DNA of 42,536 nt, taken from the NCBI GenBank assembly GCA_024697405.1, contig JAILFU010000028.1, positions 1 through 42,536 of the forward strand, read 5' to 3'. Below are positions 8,517-16,600 of the stretch, in pieces. The translations under genes and the position numbers were made by a program. The notes below the pieces were generated by a model. That model was not told where the DNA came from, made no database searches, and was given only the letters and a program-made list of their open reading frames with translations. Origin of the DNA: Prevotella sp. (GTDB lineage: Bacteria; Bacteroidota; Bacteroidia; Bacteroidales; Bacteroidaceae). Within the stretch, counting starts at the first letter, position 1. Each line of letters opens with the position of its first letter.

Positions 8517-8564
8517 CAAAGTTACAATTTTTTTTGCATTCCTGCAAAAAAAATTGTAACTTTG
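8517..8564. promoter_or_regulatory. Palindromic divergent promoter pair (Sel1 gene / der)
   Basis: A perfect 22-bp inverted repeat (8517-8538 and 8543-8564, loop TTCC). On the plus strand TTTG (8533-8536), 20 bp, TAACTTTG (8557-8564) drives der. The mirror copy on the minus strand (-33 at 8545-8548, -7 at 8517-8524) drives the Sel1 gene. The two -33 regions lie between the two -7 boxes, only 8 bp apart, so polymerases at the two promoters should exclude each other. Confidence 0.85.
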
Positions 8565-8582
8565 CACCCAAATTTCTATATT

Positions 8583-9896
8583 ATGCCAAACTTAGTAGCC
8601 ATTGTGGGCAGGCCCAATGTGGGGAAGTCCACGTTATTCAACAGACTGACCAAGAGCCGGCAGGCCATCGTGAGCGAGGAGGCCGGCACGACGCGTGACC
8701 GCCAGTATGGCAAGTGCGAATGGAACGGACGTGAGTTCAGCGTGGTCGACACGGGCGGATGGGTAGTGAACAGCGACGACATCTTCGAGGAGGAGATCCG
8801 TAAGCAGGTCATCATCGCCACCGAGGAAAGCGACCTGGTGCTTTTCCTGGTTGACATCAAGAACGGCGTGACCGACTTGGACGCCGACGTGGCACAGATT
8901 CTGCGCCGCTCGAAGCTGCCGGTTCTCCTTGTGGCCAACAAGGCCGACGACGGCAAGGACCTCTACGGCCAGTATGACTTCTACAGGCTGGGACTGGGTG
9001 ACCCCTGGTGCGTCAGCGCCGCCACAGGCAGCGGCACCGGCGACCTGCTGGACAAGGTGATGGAGATGCTGCCCGAGAAGAAGGACGAAGGGCTGGAGGA
9101 GGGCATCCCCCGCTTCGCCGTGGTGGGCCGCCCCAATGCCGGCAAGTCGAGCCTCATCAACGCTTTCATCGGCGAAGACCGCCACATCGTGACCGACATT
9201 GCCGGCACCACGCGCGACAGCATCTACACCCGCTACGACAAGTTCGGCTTCGACTTCTACCTGGTGGACACCGCCGGCATCCGCCGCAAGAGCAAGGTGA
9301 CGGAGAACCTGGAGTTCTACTCGGTGATGCGTGCCATCCGCGCCATTGAGAACAGCGACGTGTGCATCCTGATGATCGACGCCACGCGTGGCATTGAGGC
9401 ACAGGACCTGAACATCTTCCAGCTCATCCAGAAGAACAACAAGAGCCTGGTGGTGGTGGTGAACAAATGGGACTTGGTGGAGGAAAAGTCGCAGATAGTC
9501 ATCGACACCTTCGAGCAGGCCATCCGCGAGCGCATGGCGCCCTTCCGCGACTTCCCCATCATCTTCGCCTCGGCCCTGACCAAGCAGCGCATCTTCAAGG
9601 TGCTGGAGACGGCCAAACAAGTCTACCTGAACCGCAAGCTGCGCATCGGCACGACGAAGCTCAACGAGGTGATGCTCCCGCTCATCGAGGCCACCCCGCC
9701 GCCCAGCATCAAGGGTAAGTATATTAAAATAAAATATGTGAGCCAGGTGCCCGACACGCAGATTCCCACCTTCATCTTCTACGCCAACCTGCCGCAGTAT
9801 GTGAAGGAGCCTTACAAGCGGTTCCTGGAGAACAAGATTCGGGAGAACTGGACGCTCACCGGTACGCCCATCAATGTCTTTGTACGCCAGAAATGA
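8583..9896 (+). CDS. der: Ribosome biogenesis GTPase Der (EngA)
   Basis: Der is an essential two-GTPase-domain protein that helps mature the 50S subunit. Domain 1 starts at once: [23 protein letters not shown]. Domain 2 has [24 protein letters not shown] and NKWD. A KH-like C-terminal domain ends the 437-residue protein. A longer frame opens 120 bp upstream, but it crosses the promoter (-7 at 8557-8564), so the ATG at 8583, where the conserved [12 protein letters not shown] begins, is chosen. The stop overlaps the ATG of the following lipoprotein gene by 4 nt. Confidence 0.97.
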   Translation: MPNLVAIVGRPNVGKSTLFNRLTKSRQAIVSEEAGTTRDRQYGKCEWNGREFSVVDTGGWVVNSDDIFEEEIRKQVIIATEESDLVLFLVDIKNGVTDLDADVAQILRRSKLPVLLVANKADDGKDLYGQYDFYRLGLGDPWCVSAATGSGTGDLLDKVMEMLPEKKDEGLEEGIPRFAVVGRPNAGKSSLINAFIGEDRHIVTDIAGTTRDSIYTRYDKFGFDFYLVDTAGIRRKSKVTENLEFYSVMRAIRAIENSDVCILMIDATRGIEAQDLNIFQLIQKNNKSLVVVVNKWDLVEEKSQIVIDTFEQAIRERMAPFRDFPIIFASALTKQRIFKVLETAKQVYLNRKLRIGTTKLNEVMLPLIEATPPPSIKGKYIKIKYVSQVPDTQIPTFIFYANLPQYVKEPYKRFLENKIRENWTLTGTPINVFVRQK

Positions 9897-10348
9897 GCCA
9901 TTGCCAGACAGGGATGAGAGGCTACGCTATGCGACGGCCTAAAACGGGACATGGCCTGCAATGGCTTTGCACGGTTCTTTTGGGCGTGGCTTTCCTGACC
10001 GGCTGCACAAGACAGGAATTGACGCCGGGGGAACGGGCAGCGGCAGTGGCGAAGAGCTGCTACGAAGCCCTCTACGACGGCCATCCGGAGCTGTTTCTCG
10101 ACGGGCGCGTGGGTGCCGAAGACATGCCCCAGAGCTACCGCGACCAGTTGCTGGAGGCCTATCGCCGGCATGTCACTCAGGTGAACAATCAGCATCGGGG
10201 TGTGAGCAGCGTCCGTGTATCGCGGGCAGAGATGGACTCCACCCTGCACCTGATGCAGGTGTTCCTCGTGCTGGGCTATGGCGACAACAGCCAGGAAGAG
10301 ATGGTTGTCCCCATGGTGGAGCAGCAGGGGAAGTGGCTGATGAAATGA
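9893..10348 (+). CDS. Small lipoprotein of unknown function
   Basis: The product of 151 residues has a signal peptide ending in the lipobox LTGC (about residues 35-38). The rest is a single compact domain ([31 protein letters not shown]) that resembles the NTF2-like/DUF4878 style of small Bacteroidota lipoproteins, but I do not assign it. The start is uncertain: ATG 9893 gives an ATGA overlap with der, while ATGs at 9914 and 9929 would give a more normal signal peptide. The overlap suggests co-translation with der. Confidence 0.75.
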   Translation: MSHCQTGMRGYAMRRPKTGHGLQWLCTVLLGVAFLTGCTRQELTPGERAAAVAKSCYEALYDGHPELFLDGRVGAEDMPQSYRDQLLEAYRRHVTQVNNQHRGVSSVRVSRAEMDSTLHLMQVFLVLGYGDNSQEEMVVPMVEQQGKWLMK

Positions 10349-10448
10349 GCGCACCGCAGCCCATCATCGCGGCACGCGTGAGCTGGCAGATGTATCATTT
10401 TGCAACACATTTGAAACAACAGATAAAGTCGTTGTGCAGGAAATTGAC

Positions 10449-10456
10449 TACCTTTG
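10449..10456 (+). promoter_or_regulatory. -7 box of the xylanase gene
   Basis: TACCTTTG followed by CACC, 25 bp upstream of the ATG at 10481. No good -33 TTTG is seen at the usual spacing, so this promoter may need an activator. Confidence 0.5.
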
Positions 10457-10480
10457 CACCGTAATAAAAACCTACAATAC

Positions 10481-13147
10481 ATGATGAACCCCAAACAGAA
10501 ACGATTTCTGGCTGTGGGCCTGCTGACGGCGGCCTGTGGCCTTTTCCCCGTCAAGGGCAGTGCCCAGCTTTCCTCCAACCCCGATAAATTCCTGGGCAAC
10601 ATCACCACCCGCTACAGTGTGGACTACGGCAGCGAGAAGTTCTACACCCTGTGGAACCAGATTACGCCCGAGAACGAGACGAAATGGGATGCCATCGAGG
10701 GCAACGGCCGCGGCAACTTCACCTTCGGCAATGCCGACCGTGCCGCCAACTATGCCAAGCAGCACGGCTTCCCCTTCAAGTACCACACCCTCATCTGGGG
10801 TGCCCAGTATCCCCGGTGGATGGACAATCTCTCCACGGCCGAGCAGACCAAGGCCATCGTCGAGTATTTCGACGCCGTGAAGAAGCACTATCCCAACCTG
10901 GAGATTATCGACGTGGTGAACGAGGCCATCACCGGCCACCAGCCCGCCCCCTACCGCGCTGCCCTGGGCGGCGAGGGCAAGACTGGCTACGACTGGATTA
11001 TCAAGGCTTTTGAGATGGCCCATGAGCGCTGGCCGGATGCCATCCTCGTCTACAACGACTACAACACCTTCCAGTGGCAGAAGACGCAGTTCATCGACCT
11101 CGTACGCACGCTCCGCGACGCCGGTGCCCCCGTCGATGCCTATGGTTGCCAGAGCCACGACCTGACCGACATGAGCCTGAGCAGCTTCAAGAGCGCGATG
11201 ACCGAGATTCAGAATGCGCTGAAGATGCCCATGTACAGCACGGAGTTCGACATCGGCACCAGCGACGACCAGAAGCAGCTCACGCAGTATAAGAACCTGA
11301 TGCCCTACCTCTGGGAGGCAGATTATTGTGCCGGTGTCACCCTCTGGGGCTATATCTACGGCGCCACCTGGACCACCGACGGCAACTCCGGCCTCATCCG
11401 CGACGGCAAGGACCGCCCCGCCATGACCTGGCTGCGTGAATACATGAAAACCGACGCGGCGAAGAACGCCAAGAGTCCTTTCCCCGAGTTCAAGAAAGAG
11501 GCGTCGGTCTACGTGAAGGCCAGCGAGCTGAACGTGACGAAGGGCGATGCCGTGCCCATTGAGGTGAGCGCAAGGTTGCGGACGAAGACCATCGACCACA
11601 TCGACCTCTATGTGAAGAACAAGTATCTCTGCACGCTGACCGAGGAGCCCTACACGGCCACTTACACCACAGAAGAGGCCGGCCGCTATGATGTGAAAGC
11701 CGTGGTCACCGCCACCGACAGCTCAAAGTACGAGCGCTGGAGCGGATTCACCGCCCACAACCCCCGCCGGGCCTTCAAGGGTGGCACCGACCTGCCCGGC
11801 ACACTGCAGGCTGAGGACTTCGACATGGGTGCTGAAGGCATAGCCTTCCACGACAGCAATTCCGAAAACGAGGGAGTCAACACCTATCGCTCAGAAGACA
11901 GCGGCGGCGTGGACATCGTCAGCGGCAATGGCAACTATGCCATCGGCTACACGGTCAACGGCGAGTGGCTGGAGTACACCGTCAACGTGAAGGAGGCTGG
12001 ACTCTATGAGTACAATGCCTATATCTCCTCGCAGGACGGCGGCGGACAGATCAGCCTGGCACTGCATACCGGCGACGGCTTGACCGACCTTACCGGCAGC
12101 ATCCCCCTGCCCAGGACAGGCAACTGGAACACCTACAAGATTGTGCACGGACGGCTGAATGCCGAGCTGGCCGAGGGGACACAGATTCTGCGCCTGAACA
12201 TTGAGAAGGGCAACTTCAACATCGACAAAATCAACTTCAAGCGCATCGAGGTCGATCCCGACATTGAAATCTCGCTCACGGCCGAGCCTGCCACAGGCAC
12301 CATCGGCGAGGAGACCACGCTGAACGTAGAGGCATCGTCGGCCAAGAGCGACATCACGAGTGTGAAATTCTACGTAGACAACGTCATTATCCGTAATATC
12401 ACACAGGCTCCCTTCGTCACCACCTACAAGCCCACGGCCAAGGGCACCTATCTCATCACGGCCTTTGCCACCGACGCCGAGGGGCGGCAGTCGAAGATGG
12501 TGGACTACACGCTGAAGGTCACTCCCAAGCGCACCCCCTTCAATAGCATCGTAGCCCTGCCCGGCATCATCCAGGCCGAGGACTTCGACAAGGGCGGCGA
12601 GGGCTTCACCTTCCACGACTCTGACTCGCAGGACGAGGGCGGCACCAACTACCGCAGCGACAATGAGGGTCTGGACATCGTCAGCGGCAACGGCAGCTAT
12701 GCGCTGGGCTACACCGCTGTGAACGAATGGACAGAGTACACGGTCGATGTCACCGACCCCGGCAAGTATGCCTACGAGGCTACCGTCTCTTCCGGCGTCA
12801 CCGGCTCGTCGTTCACCATTGGCCTGGTCGGCGATGATGGCAAAGTCACCAGCCTGGCCAAGGTCAACGTGCCGCAGACGGGCAGCAGCAACTGGGACAC
12901 CTACCGCGTGGTGAAGGGCAACCTCTCTCAGAAACTTGCCGCCGGGCAGCAGATTCTGCGCTTCACCATCACCGGGCAGCAGTGCAACATCGACAAGGTG
13001 GAGTTTAAGTGCACCGTCAGCGACGGCATAGAGAACATTTCTGCCGACAATCTGACTGACGGCCCTGCATACAATCTTGCAGGACAGAAAGTGAGCAACA
13101 ACTACAAGGGCATTGTCGTCAGGAAAGGTAAAAAGGTGAAAAAGTAA
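10481..13147 (+). CDS. Secreted GH10 endo-xylanase with two CBM6-like modules
   Basis: The product of 888 residues would hydrolyse beta-1,4-xylan outside the cell or at its surface. After a signal peptide (about residues 1-28, ending GSAQ) comes a GH10 catalytic domain (about 30-330). Its acid/base is Glu148 (VVNEAI) and its nucleophile Glu255 (STEFDIG), with the supporting motif LWGYIYG. Then come an Ig-like linker, a CBM6-like domain (LPGTLQAEDFDMG..GGVDIVSGNGNYAIGY), another Ig-like linker (IEISLTAEPATG) and a second CBM6-like domain (LPGIIQAEDFDKG). The tail YNLAGQKVS..GIVVRKGKKVKK is a Prevotella-like C-terminal segment. The two AEDFD modules are paralogous. The start after the -7 box at 10449-10456 excludes a longer TTG start. 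No polysaccharide-utilisation susC/susD pair adjoins it. Confidence 0.93.
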   Translation: MMNPKQKRFLAVGLLTAACGLFPVKGSAQLSSNPDKFLGNITTRYSVDYGSEKFYTLWNQITPENETKWDAIEGNGRGNFTFGNADRAANYAKQHGFPFKYHTLIWGAQYPRWMDNLSTAEQTKAIVEYFDAVKKHYPNLEIIDVVNEAITGHQPAPYRAALGGEGKTGYDWIIKAFEMAHERWPDAILVYNDYNTFQWQKTQFIDLVRTLRDAGAPVDAYGCQSHDLTDMSLSSFKSAMTEIQNALKMPMYSTEFDIGTSDDQKQLTQYKNLMPYLWEADYCAGVTLWGYIYGATWTTDGNSGLIRDGKDRPAMTWLREYMKTDAAKNAKSPFPEFKKEASVYVKASELNVTKGDAVPIEVSARLRTKTIDHIDLYVKNKYLCTLTEEPYTATYTTEEAGRYDVKAVVTATDSSKYERWSGFTAHNPRRAFKGGTDLPGTLQAEDFDMGAEGIAFHDSNSENEGVNTYRSEDSGGVDIVSGNGNYAIGYTVNGEWLEYTVNVKEAGLYEYNAYISSQDGGGQISLALHTGDGLTDLTGSIPLPRTGNWNTYKIVHGRLNAELAEGTQILRLNIEKGNFNIDKINFKRIEVDPDIEISLTAEPATGTIGEETTLNVEASSAKSDITSVKFYVDNVIIRNITQAPFVTTYKPTAKGTYLITAFATDAEGRQSKMVDYTLKVTPKRTPFNSIVALPGIIQAEDFDKGGEGFTFHDSDSQDEGGTNYRSDNEGLDIVSGNGSYALGYTAVNEWTEYTVDVTDPGKYAYEATVSSGVTGSSFTIGLVGDDGKVTSLAKVNVPQTGSSNWDTYRVVKGNLSQKLAAGQQILRFTITGQQCNIDKVEFKCTVSDGIENISADNLTDGPAYNLAGQKVSNNYKGIVVRKGKKVKK

Positions 13148-13350
13148 GAAGGTAGTTCGGCCAGCTCGAGTGGAATAAGTGTTGATAAGCCTCGCGCGCG
13201 CGATAATACGCGCGAAAAAAGGCGCTACTCGAGCTACTTTGGCACCAAACAAACTGACAAACAAGTAGTTGTCGGTAGCTACAGCACTCTTTTTCGAGCT
13301 ACTTTGGTAGCTACAGACTGGGAGAAGTGAAAGCGAAAAGTGATAAATGG

Positions 13351-13479
13351 AAAACGGCGGCAGTATTTGAGAAAATACTGCCGCCGTTTTGGAAAATACT
13401 GCCGCCGTTTGAAAAAATACTGCCGCCGTTTTGGAAAATGCGAACGCCGTTTTGGGGAATACGAACGCCGTTTTGGGGA
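13351..13479 (-). repeat. 21-bp tandem array B1
   Basis: One unit in plus orientation (AAAACGGCGGCAGTATTT) is followed by five in minus orientation (AAAATACTGCCGCCGTTTTGG and variants). Three of these have the TACTGCCGCC core and the last two have the GCGAACGCC or ACGAACGCC core. The first, opposed unit makes a strong hairpin with its neighbour (13355-13387). Confidence 0.85.
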
Positions 13480-13573
13480 ATTCTCCAGAGAATTTCCCCC
13501 ATTTCCCATTCCTTTTTTCCTGTAGCTACTCCTGTAGCTCCTTTTGGAGTGCTGTAGCTACAGAAAACGTCTT
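13475..13573 (+). repeat. 99-bp module, copy 1
   Basis: It begins GGGGAATTCTCCAGAGAATT and ends with two GTAGCTAC boxes around CTCC-TTTT-GGAG, then AAAACGTCTT. It matches 13875-13973, exactly 400 bp downstream, with 7 differences; the last 58 bp (13516-13573) are identical. Confidence 0.85.
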
Positions 13574-13621
13574 TCAACGAATCTGTTATCGGCTGTTCTT
13601 CTCTGTGGAAAAAGATAGAGA

Positions 13622-13697
13622 CCCCACCCCTGCCCCTCCCCTTAAGGGGAGGGGAGCGGCTACCGCCGGAGAAGAAGTCCCGGTCAACTGCTATATT
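13622..13697 (+). repeat. Interspersed block, copy 2, with GC-rich palindrome
   Basis: CCCCTCCCCTTAAGGGGAGGGG is a near-perfect palindrome, followed by AGCGGCTACCGCCGGAGAAG and CAACTGCTATAT. It is the fullest copy of the block seen at 3067-3126 and, inverted, at 14108-14175. Confidence 0.7.
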
Positions 13698-13727
13698 TTT
13701 GCCTTTGTAAAATATAACCTTCGTTTG

Positions 13728-13879
13728 GGAAAATACTGCCGCCGTTTTGAAAAATACGAACGCCGTTTTGGAAAATACGAACGCCGTTTTTGAAAATACT
13801 GCCGCCGTTTTGGGAAATACGAACGCCGTTTTGGAAAATACGAAAGCCATTTTGGGAAATACGAAAGCCGTTTTGGGAA
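13728..13879 (-). repeat. 21-bp tandem array B2
   Basis: Seven units of 20-22 bp in minus orientation: core order TACTGCCGCC, TACGAACGCC, TACGAACGCC, TACTGCCGCC, TACGAACGCC, TACGAAAGCC, TACGAAAGCC, each separated by GTTTTGG-like spacers. Confidence 0.85.
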
Positions 13880-13973
13880 ATTCTCTAGAGAATTTGTCCC
13901 ATTCCTCATTCCTTCTTTCCTGTAGCTACTCCTGTAGCTCCTTTTGGAGTGCTGTAGCTACAGAAAACGTCTT
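13875..13973 (+). repeat. 99-bp module, copy 2
   Basis: Near-identical to 13475-13573. It contains the perfect palindrome AAATTCTCTAGAGAATTT. An inverted copy lies at 32803-32900 in element C. Confidence 0.85.
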
Positions 13974-14107
13974 GCATGTCAACAGGTTAGATGCCAAAGT
14001 AGCGCGAGTAGCACCCAAATACAGCGAATATTACGCGCGCGCGTAAGAAATTCTATTGAAAGTTGATTATTTTGGCAACGATATAATCGTATACCTATAT
14101 GTGGGCA

Positions 14108-14175
14108 ACAGTTCCTCTTCCCTAATGGTGGGAGAGTGCCATTCGGTTTTTTCTCCGGCGGTAGCCTTTTCCCTT
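14108..14175 (-). repeat. Interspersed block, copy 3 (inverted)
   Basis: On the minus strand it reads AAGGCTACCGCCGGAGAAAA, followed by a diverged region and a weak CCCACC/CCCTAA part. It is the weakest copy of the block at 13622-13697. It lies 18 bp after the mlaF stop. Confidence 0.5.
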
Positions 14176-14192
14176 CGAACTACTACACTGTT

Positions 14193-14957
14193 CTACTTCT
14201 TATTCACCGCCTGGCGCATCTCCTTCAGCAGGTCGCTGGCGAAGATGAAGTCGGTGAGGCGCCGATTGTCCGACTGCATGATGTCGTCCGACACCCCTTG
14301 CCACTCTTTCCGCCCCTCGTAGATGAAGAGGATGTTCTCGCCGATGCCCATGACGGAGTTCATGTCGTGGGTGTTGATGATGGTGGTCATCTGGTATTCG
14401 TGGGTGATGGAGTGCAGCAGCTCGTCGATGACCAGCGATGTCTTCGGGTCCAGTCCGCTGTTCGGCTCGTCGCAGAACAGGTATTTCGGCTGCAGGGAGA
14501 TGGCTCGAGCTATGGCCACGCGCTTCTGCATGCCGCCGCTGATTTCTCCGGGGAATTTGTTGTGGGCATCCTCGGCCAGGTTCACGCGCTCCAGGCACTC
14601 CTTCGCGCGGTGTGTGCGCTCGCGCAGCGTCATGCTGGAGAACATGTCCAGCGGGAACATGACGTTCTCCAGCACCGTCAGCGAGTCGAACAGGGCGGCG
14701 CTCTGGAAGATCATGCCCATCTCTCGGCGCATCTTCACCTTTTCGTTCTTCGACATGGCCACGAAGTCGCGGCCGTCGTAGAGCACCTGCCCCTTTGTCG
14801 GCTCCAGCAGTCCTACGAGGTTCTTCATCAGCACCGTCTTTCCGCTGCCGCTCTGCCCGATGATGAGGTTGGTGATACCGTCGCGGAACACGGTGCTGAT
14901 GTCCTTCAGCACCTCCTTGTCTTCAAAGCTCTTATACAGGTTTTTGACTTCTATCAT
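14193..14957 (-). CDS. mlaF: MlaF-type ABC transporter ATP-binding protein
   Basis: The 254-residue ATPase is of the MlaF/Ttg2A type, which energises phospholipid movement between the inner and outer membranes. It has Walker A GQSGSGKT, the Q-loop IFQSAALFDSLTVLENVMFPL, the signature ISGGMQKR, Walker B YLFCDEP with SGLDP, and the H-loop NTHDM. It follows nnrE/nnrD with only a 10-nt gap, so the two are likely one operon. The permease (MlaE) and substrate-binding protein (MlaD) are not adjacent, unlike the usual cluster; they may be elsewhere. The 3' end faces the xylanase gene across element B. Confidence 0.85.
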   Translation of the reverse strand: MIEVKNLYKSFEDKEVLKDISTVFRDGITNLIIGQSGSGKTVLMKNLVGLLEPTKGQVLYDGRDFVAMSKNEKVKMRREMGMIFQSAALFDSLTVLENVMFPLDMFSSMTLRERTHRAKECLERVNLAEDAHNKFPGEISGGMQKRVAIARAISLQPKYLFCDEPNSGLDPKTSLVIDELLHSITHEYQMTTIINTHDMNSVMGIGENILFIYEGRKEWQGVSDDIMQSDNRRLTDFIFASDLLKEMRQAVNKK

Positions 14958-14967
14958 ACCAACGCGA

Positions 14968-16506
14968 TTAGGAATTGAAGTGAGGGGCTTCTATGCTGGC
15001 CACCTCCAGGAAGGCCTTGGGCAGGTAGGCGATGATGTCGCCGGCCATGAGGCTTTCCTGCCCCAGCTCCTGGGCAGCCAGGTCGCCAGCCAGCCCGTGG
15101 AGGTAGACACCGAGCAGGCAGGCCTCGCGCCGCTGGTATCCCCGTGCCAATAGCCCTAGGAGGATGCCCGTCAGCACGTCGCCGCTGCCTGCTGTGGCCA
15201 TGCCGGCGTTGCCCGTGCTGTTGAAGGCCACATGGCCGTCGGGCATGCAGACAGCGGTGCGGTGCCCCTTCAGAATGACATACCCTTGCAGCCGCTCGGC
15301 CAGCATGCGGGCTTTCGACAAGCGCTCGTAGCTGTCGGTGCATTGTCCTTCCATGCGCTCCAGCTCCTTGGCATGGGGGGTGAGGATGGCTCCCTTGGGC
15401 AGCTGCTGCAGCCAGGCGTGCTTGCTGGCAAAGATGTTCAGCGCGTCGGCATCGACCACCACGGGGCATTGTGCCCTCCGCAGCTGAGCCATCGTGGCGA
15501 TGGCAGTCTGCTCGCCGGTGCCCAGTCCGGGGCCGATGGCCATAGCCTGGAAGTTGTCGGTGCCCATAGCCTCGGAGAAGGTGGTCTCCTCATGGTCTAT
15601 GTGAAGAACGGCTTCGGGCACTGCCTGCTGCAGGATGTTCACGTTGCGGCGCGGCGTGTGCACCGTCAGCTTGCCCGCACCGCTGCGCAGACAGGCGCGT
15701 GCTGCCAGCACGGCGGCACCGGCCATGCCATAGCTGCCGGCCACCAGCAGGCCGTGGCCCATCATGCCCTTGTGGGCAAAGGGATTGCGCGGGCGGAGCA
15801 GCGGGCGTATGTCGTCGTCGGCGGTCAGCGTGTAGCTGGCATCGGTCTTGTCGATGCCCTCCTTGCTGAGGCCGATGTCGAGCACCTCCACCTCGCCCGT
15901 GAACTGCTGGTATTCGGGAAAGAGGAAGCTGAGCTTGATGTGCTGCAGCGTCAGCGTCAGGTCGGCCCGCACGATGTTGGCCCGCACGTTGTAGGAATTG
16001 TCCTCGGTCATCAGCCCCGACGGCACGTCGATGCTCACCACCTGCGCCTGCGAGCTGTTGATATATTTCACCAGCGAGGCAAAGCCCCCGGCCAGCGGCT
16101 TGTTCAGTCCCGAGCCGAAGAGTCCGTCGACGACGAGCATGCCCGGATCCAGCTTCGGCGGGTCGAACTCCTGTGTGACTTCGGTCAGCAGCGGATGGCC
16201 GCGCCTGGTCACCAGCCGTTGCTTGTTCTCGGCACAGTCGGCCGACAGCTTCCCGCTGATGTTGAACAGGAAAGCCTGCACTTGGTAGCCCTCCTCGCCG
16301 AGCATCCTGGCCACGGCCAAGGCGTCGCCGCCGTTGTTGCCCGGTCCGGCAAACACCACGACGGGCACGGTGTTGTCCCATCGATTACAGACGGCTTCGG
16401 TCAGGGCGCGTGCCGCCCGTTCCATCAGGTCAATCGACTTAATGGGTTCGTGTTCAATGGTGTATTTGTCTAGCTCATGTATCTGAGCGGCAGTGAAAAT
16501 CTTCAT
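14968..16506 (-). CDS. nnrE/nnrD: Bifunctional NAD(P)H-hydrate epimerase / ADP-dependent dehydratase
   Basis: This enzyme repairs hydrated NADH and NADPH. The N-terminal YjeF domain (about residues 1-210) epimerises NADHX and contains VVFAGPGNNGGDALAVAR. The C-terminal ribokinase-like domain (about 225-505) dehydrates it with ADP and contains GHGLLVAGSYG, AIGPGLGTGEQT, LTPHAKELERM and GNAGMATAGSGDVLTG. The length is 512 residues. A Met ten codons upstream is in frame, but the -7 box at 16514-16521 lies inside that extension, so ATG 16506 (MKIFTAAQIHELDK) is used. It is divergent from hpt and probably co-transcribed with mlaF. Confidence 0.95.
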   Translation of the reverse strand: MKIFTAAQIHELDKYTIEHEPIKSIDLMERAARALTEAVCNRWDNTVPVVVFAGPGNNGGDALAVARMLGEEGYQVQAFLFNISGKLSADCAENKQRLVTRRGHPLLTEVTQEFDPPKLDPGMLVVDGLFGSGLNKPLAGGFASLVKYINSSQAQVVSIDVPSGLMTEDNSYNVRANIVRADLTLTLQHIKLSFLFPEYQQFTGEVEVLDIGLSKEGIDKTDASYTLTADDDIRPLLRPRNPFAHKGMMGHGLLVAGSYGMAGAAVLAARACLRSGAGKLTVHTPRRNVNILQQAVPEAVLHIDHEETTFSEAMGTDNFQAMAIGPGLGTGEQTAIATMAQLRRAQCPVVVDADALNIFASKHAWLQQLPKGAILTPHAKELERMEGQCTDSYERLSKARMLAERLQGYVILKGHRTAVCMPDGHVAFNSTGNAGMATAGSGDVLTGILLGLLARGYQRREACLLGVYLHGLAGDLAAQELGQESLMAGDIIAYLPKAFLEVASIEAPHFNS

Positions 16507-16510
16507 AACG

Positions 16511-16576
16511 GTGCAAAAGTACAAAAAAAATAGCAAACAGTTGCTCTTTTTTCCTAACTTTTTTGTATCTTTGCAC
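16511..16576. promoter_or_regulatory. Palindrome-like divergent promoters of nnrE/nnrD and hpt
   Basis: The minus strand has TACTTTTG (16514-16521) for nnrE/nnrD and the plus strand has TATCTTTG (16566-16573) for hpt. The flanks GGTGCAAAAGTACAAAAAA and TTTTTTGTATCTTTGCACC are reverse complements at 17 of 19 positions. The -33 boxes are weaker than in the Sel1/der region (TTG at 16541 with a 22-bp spacer for hpt). Confidence 0.65.
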
Positions 16577-16600
16577 CATAATAACTAAAAAGCAGTTTTT

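Larger units (their letters stand above)
13192..14046. repeat. Composite palindromic repeat element B (doubled)
   Basis: This is the longest of the three elements and fills most of the gap between the convergent xylanase and mlaF genes. The left end is CGCGCGCGCGATAATACGCG, then AAAAAAGGCGCTAC-TC-GAGCTACTTTGGC and GTAGCTACAGCACT..GAGCTAC..GTAGCTAC. Two 21-bp arrays (13351-13479, 13728-13879) each run into a 99-bp module. The right end is GCCAAAGTAGCGC-GAGTAGCACC and ATTACGCGCGCGCGTAA, the mirror of the left end. Apart from the repeat blocks listed separately I see no gene in 13148-14192. Confidence 0.8.

Noticed and set aside
8463..8582. Longer start for Der (40 extra codons)
   Set aside because: The extension covers the start of the divergent Sel1 gene and the palindromic promoter; conserved sequence begins at 8583.
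13279..13909. Open frames on both strands through the 21-bp arrays (heptapeptide repeats such as FPKRRQY or NTNAVLE)
   Set aside because: A 21-bp period keeps every frame open and gives seven-residue repeats by necessity. The same DNA is clearly a non-coding repeat in elements A and C, and no start, promoter or non-repeat domain supports a protein.
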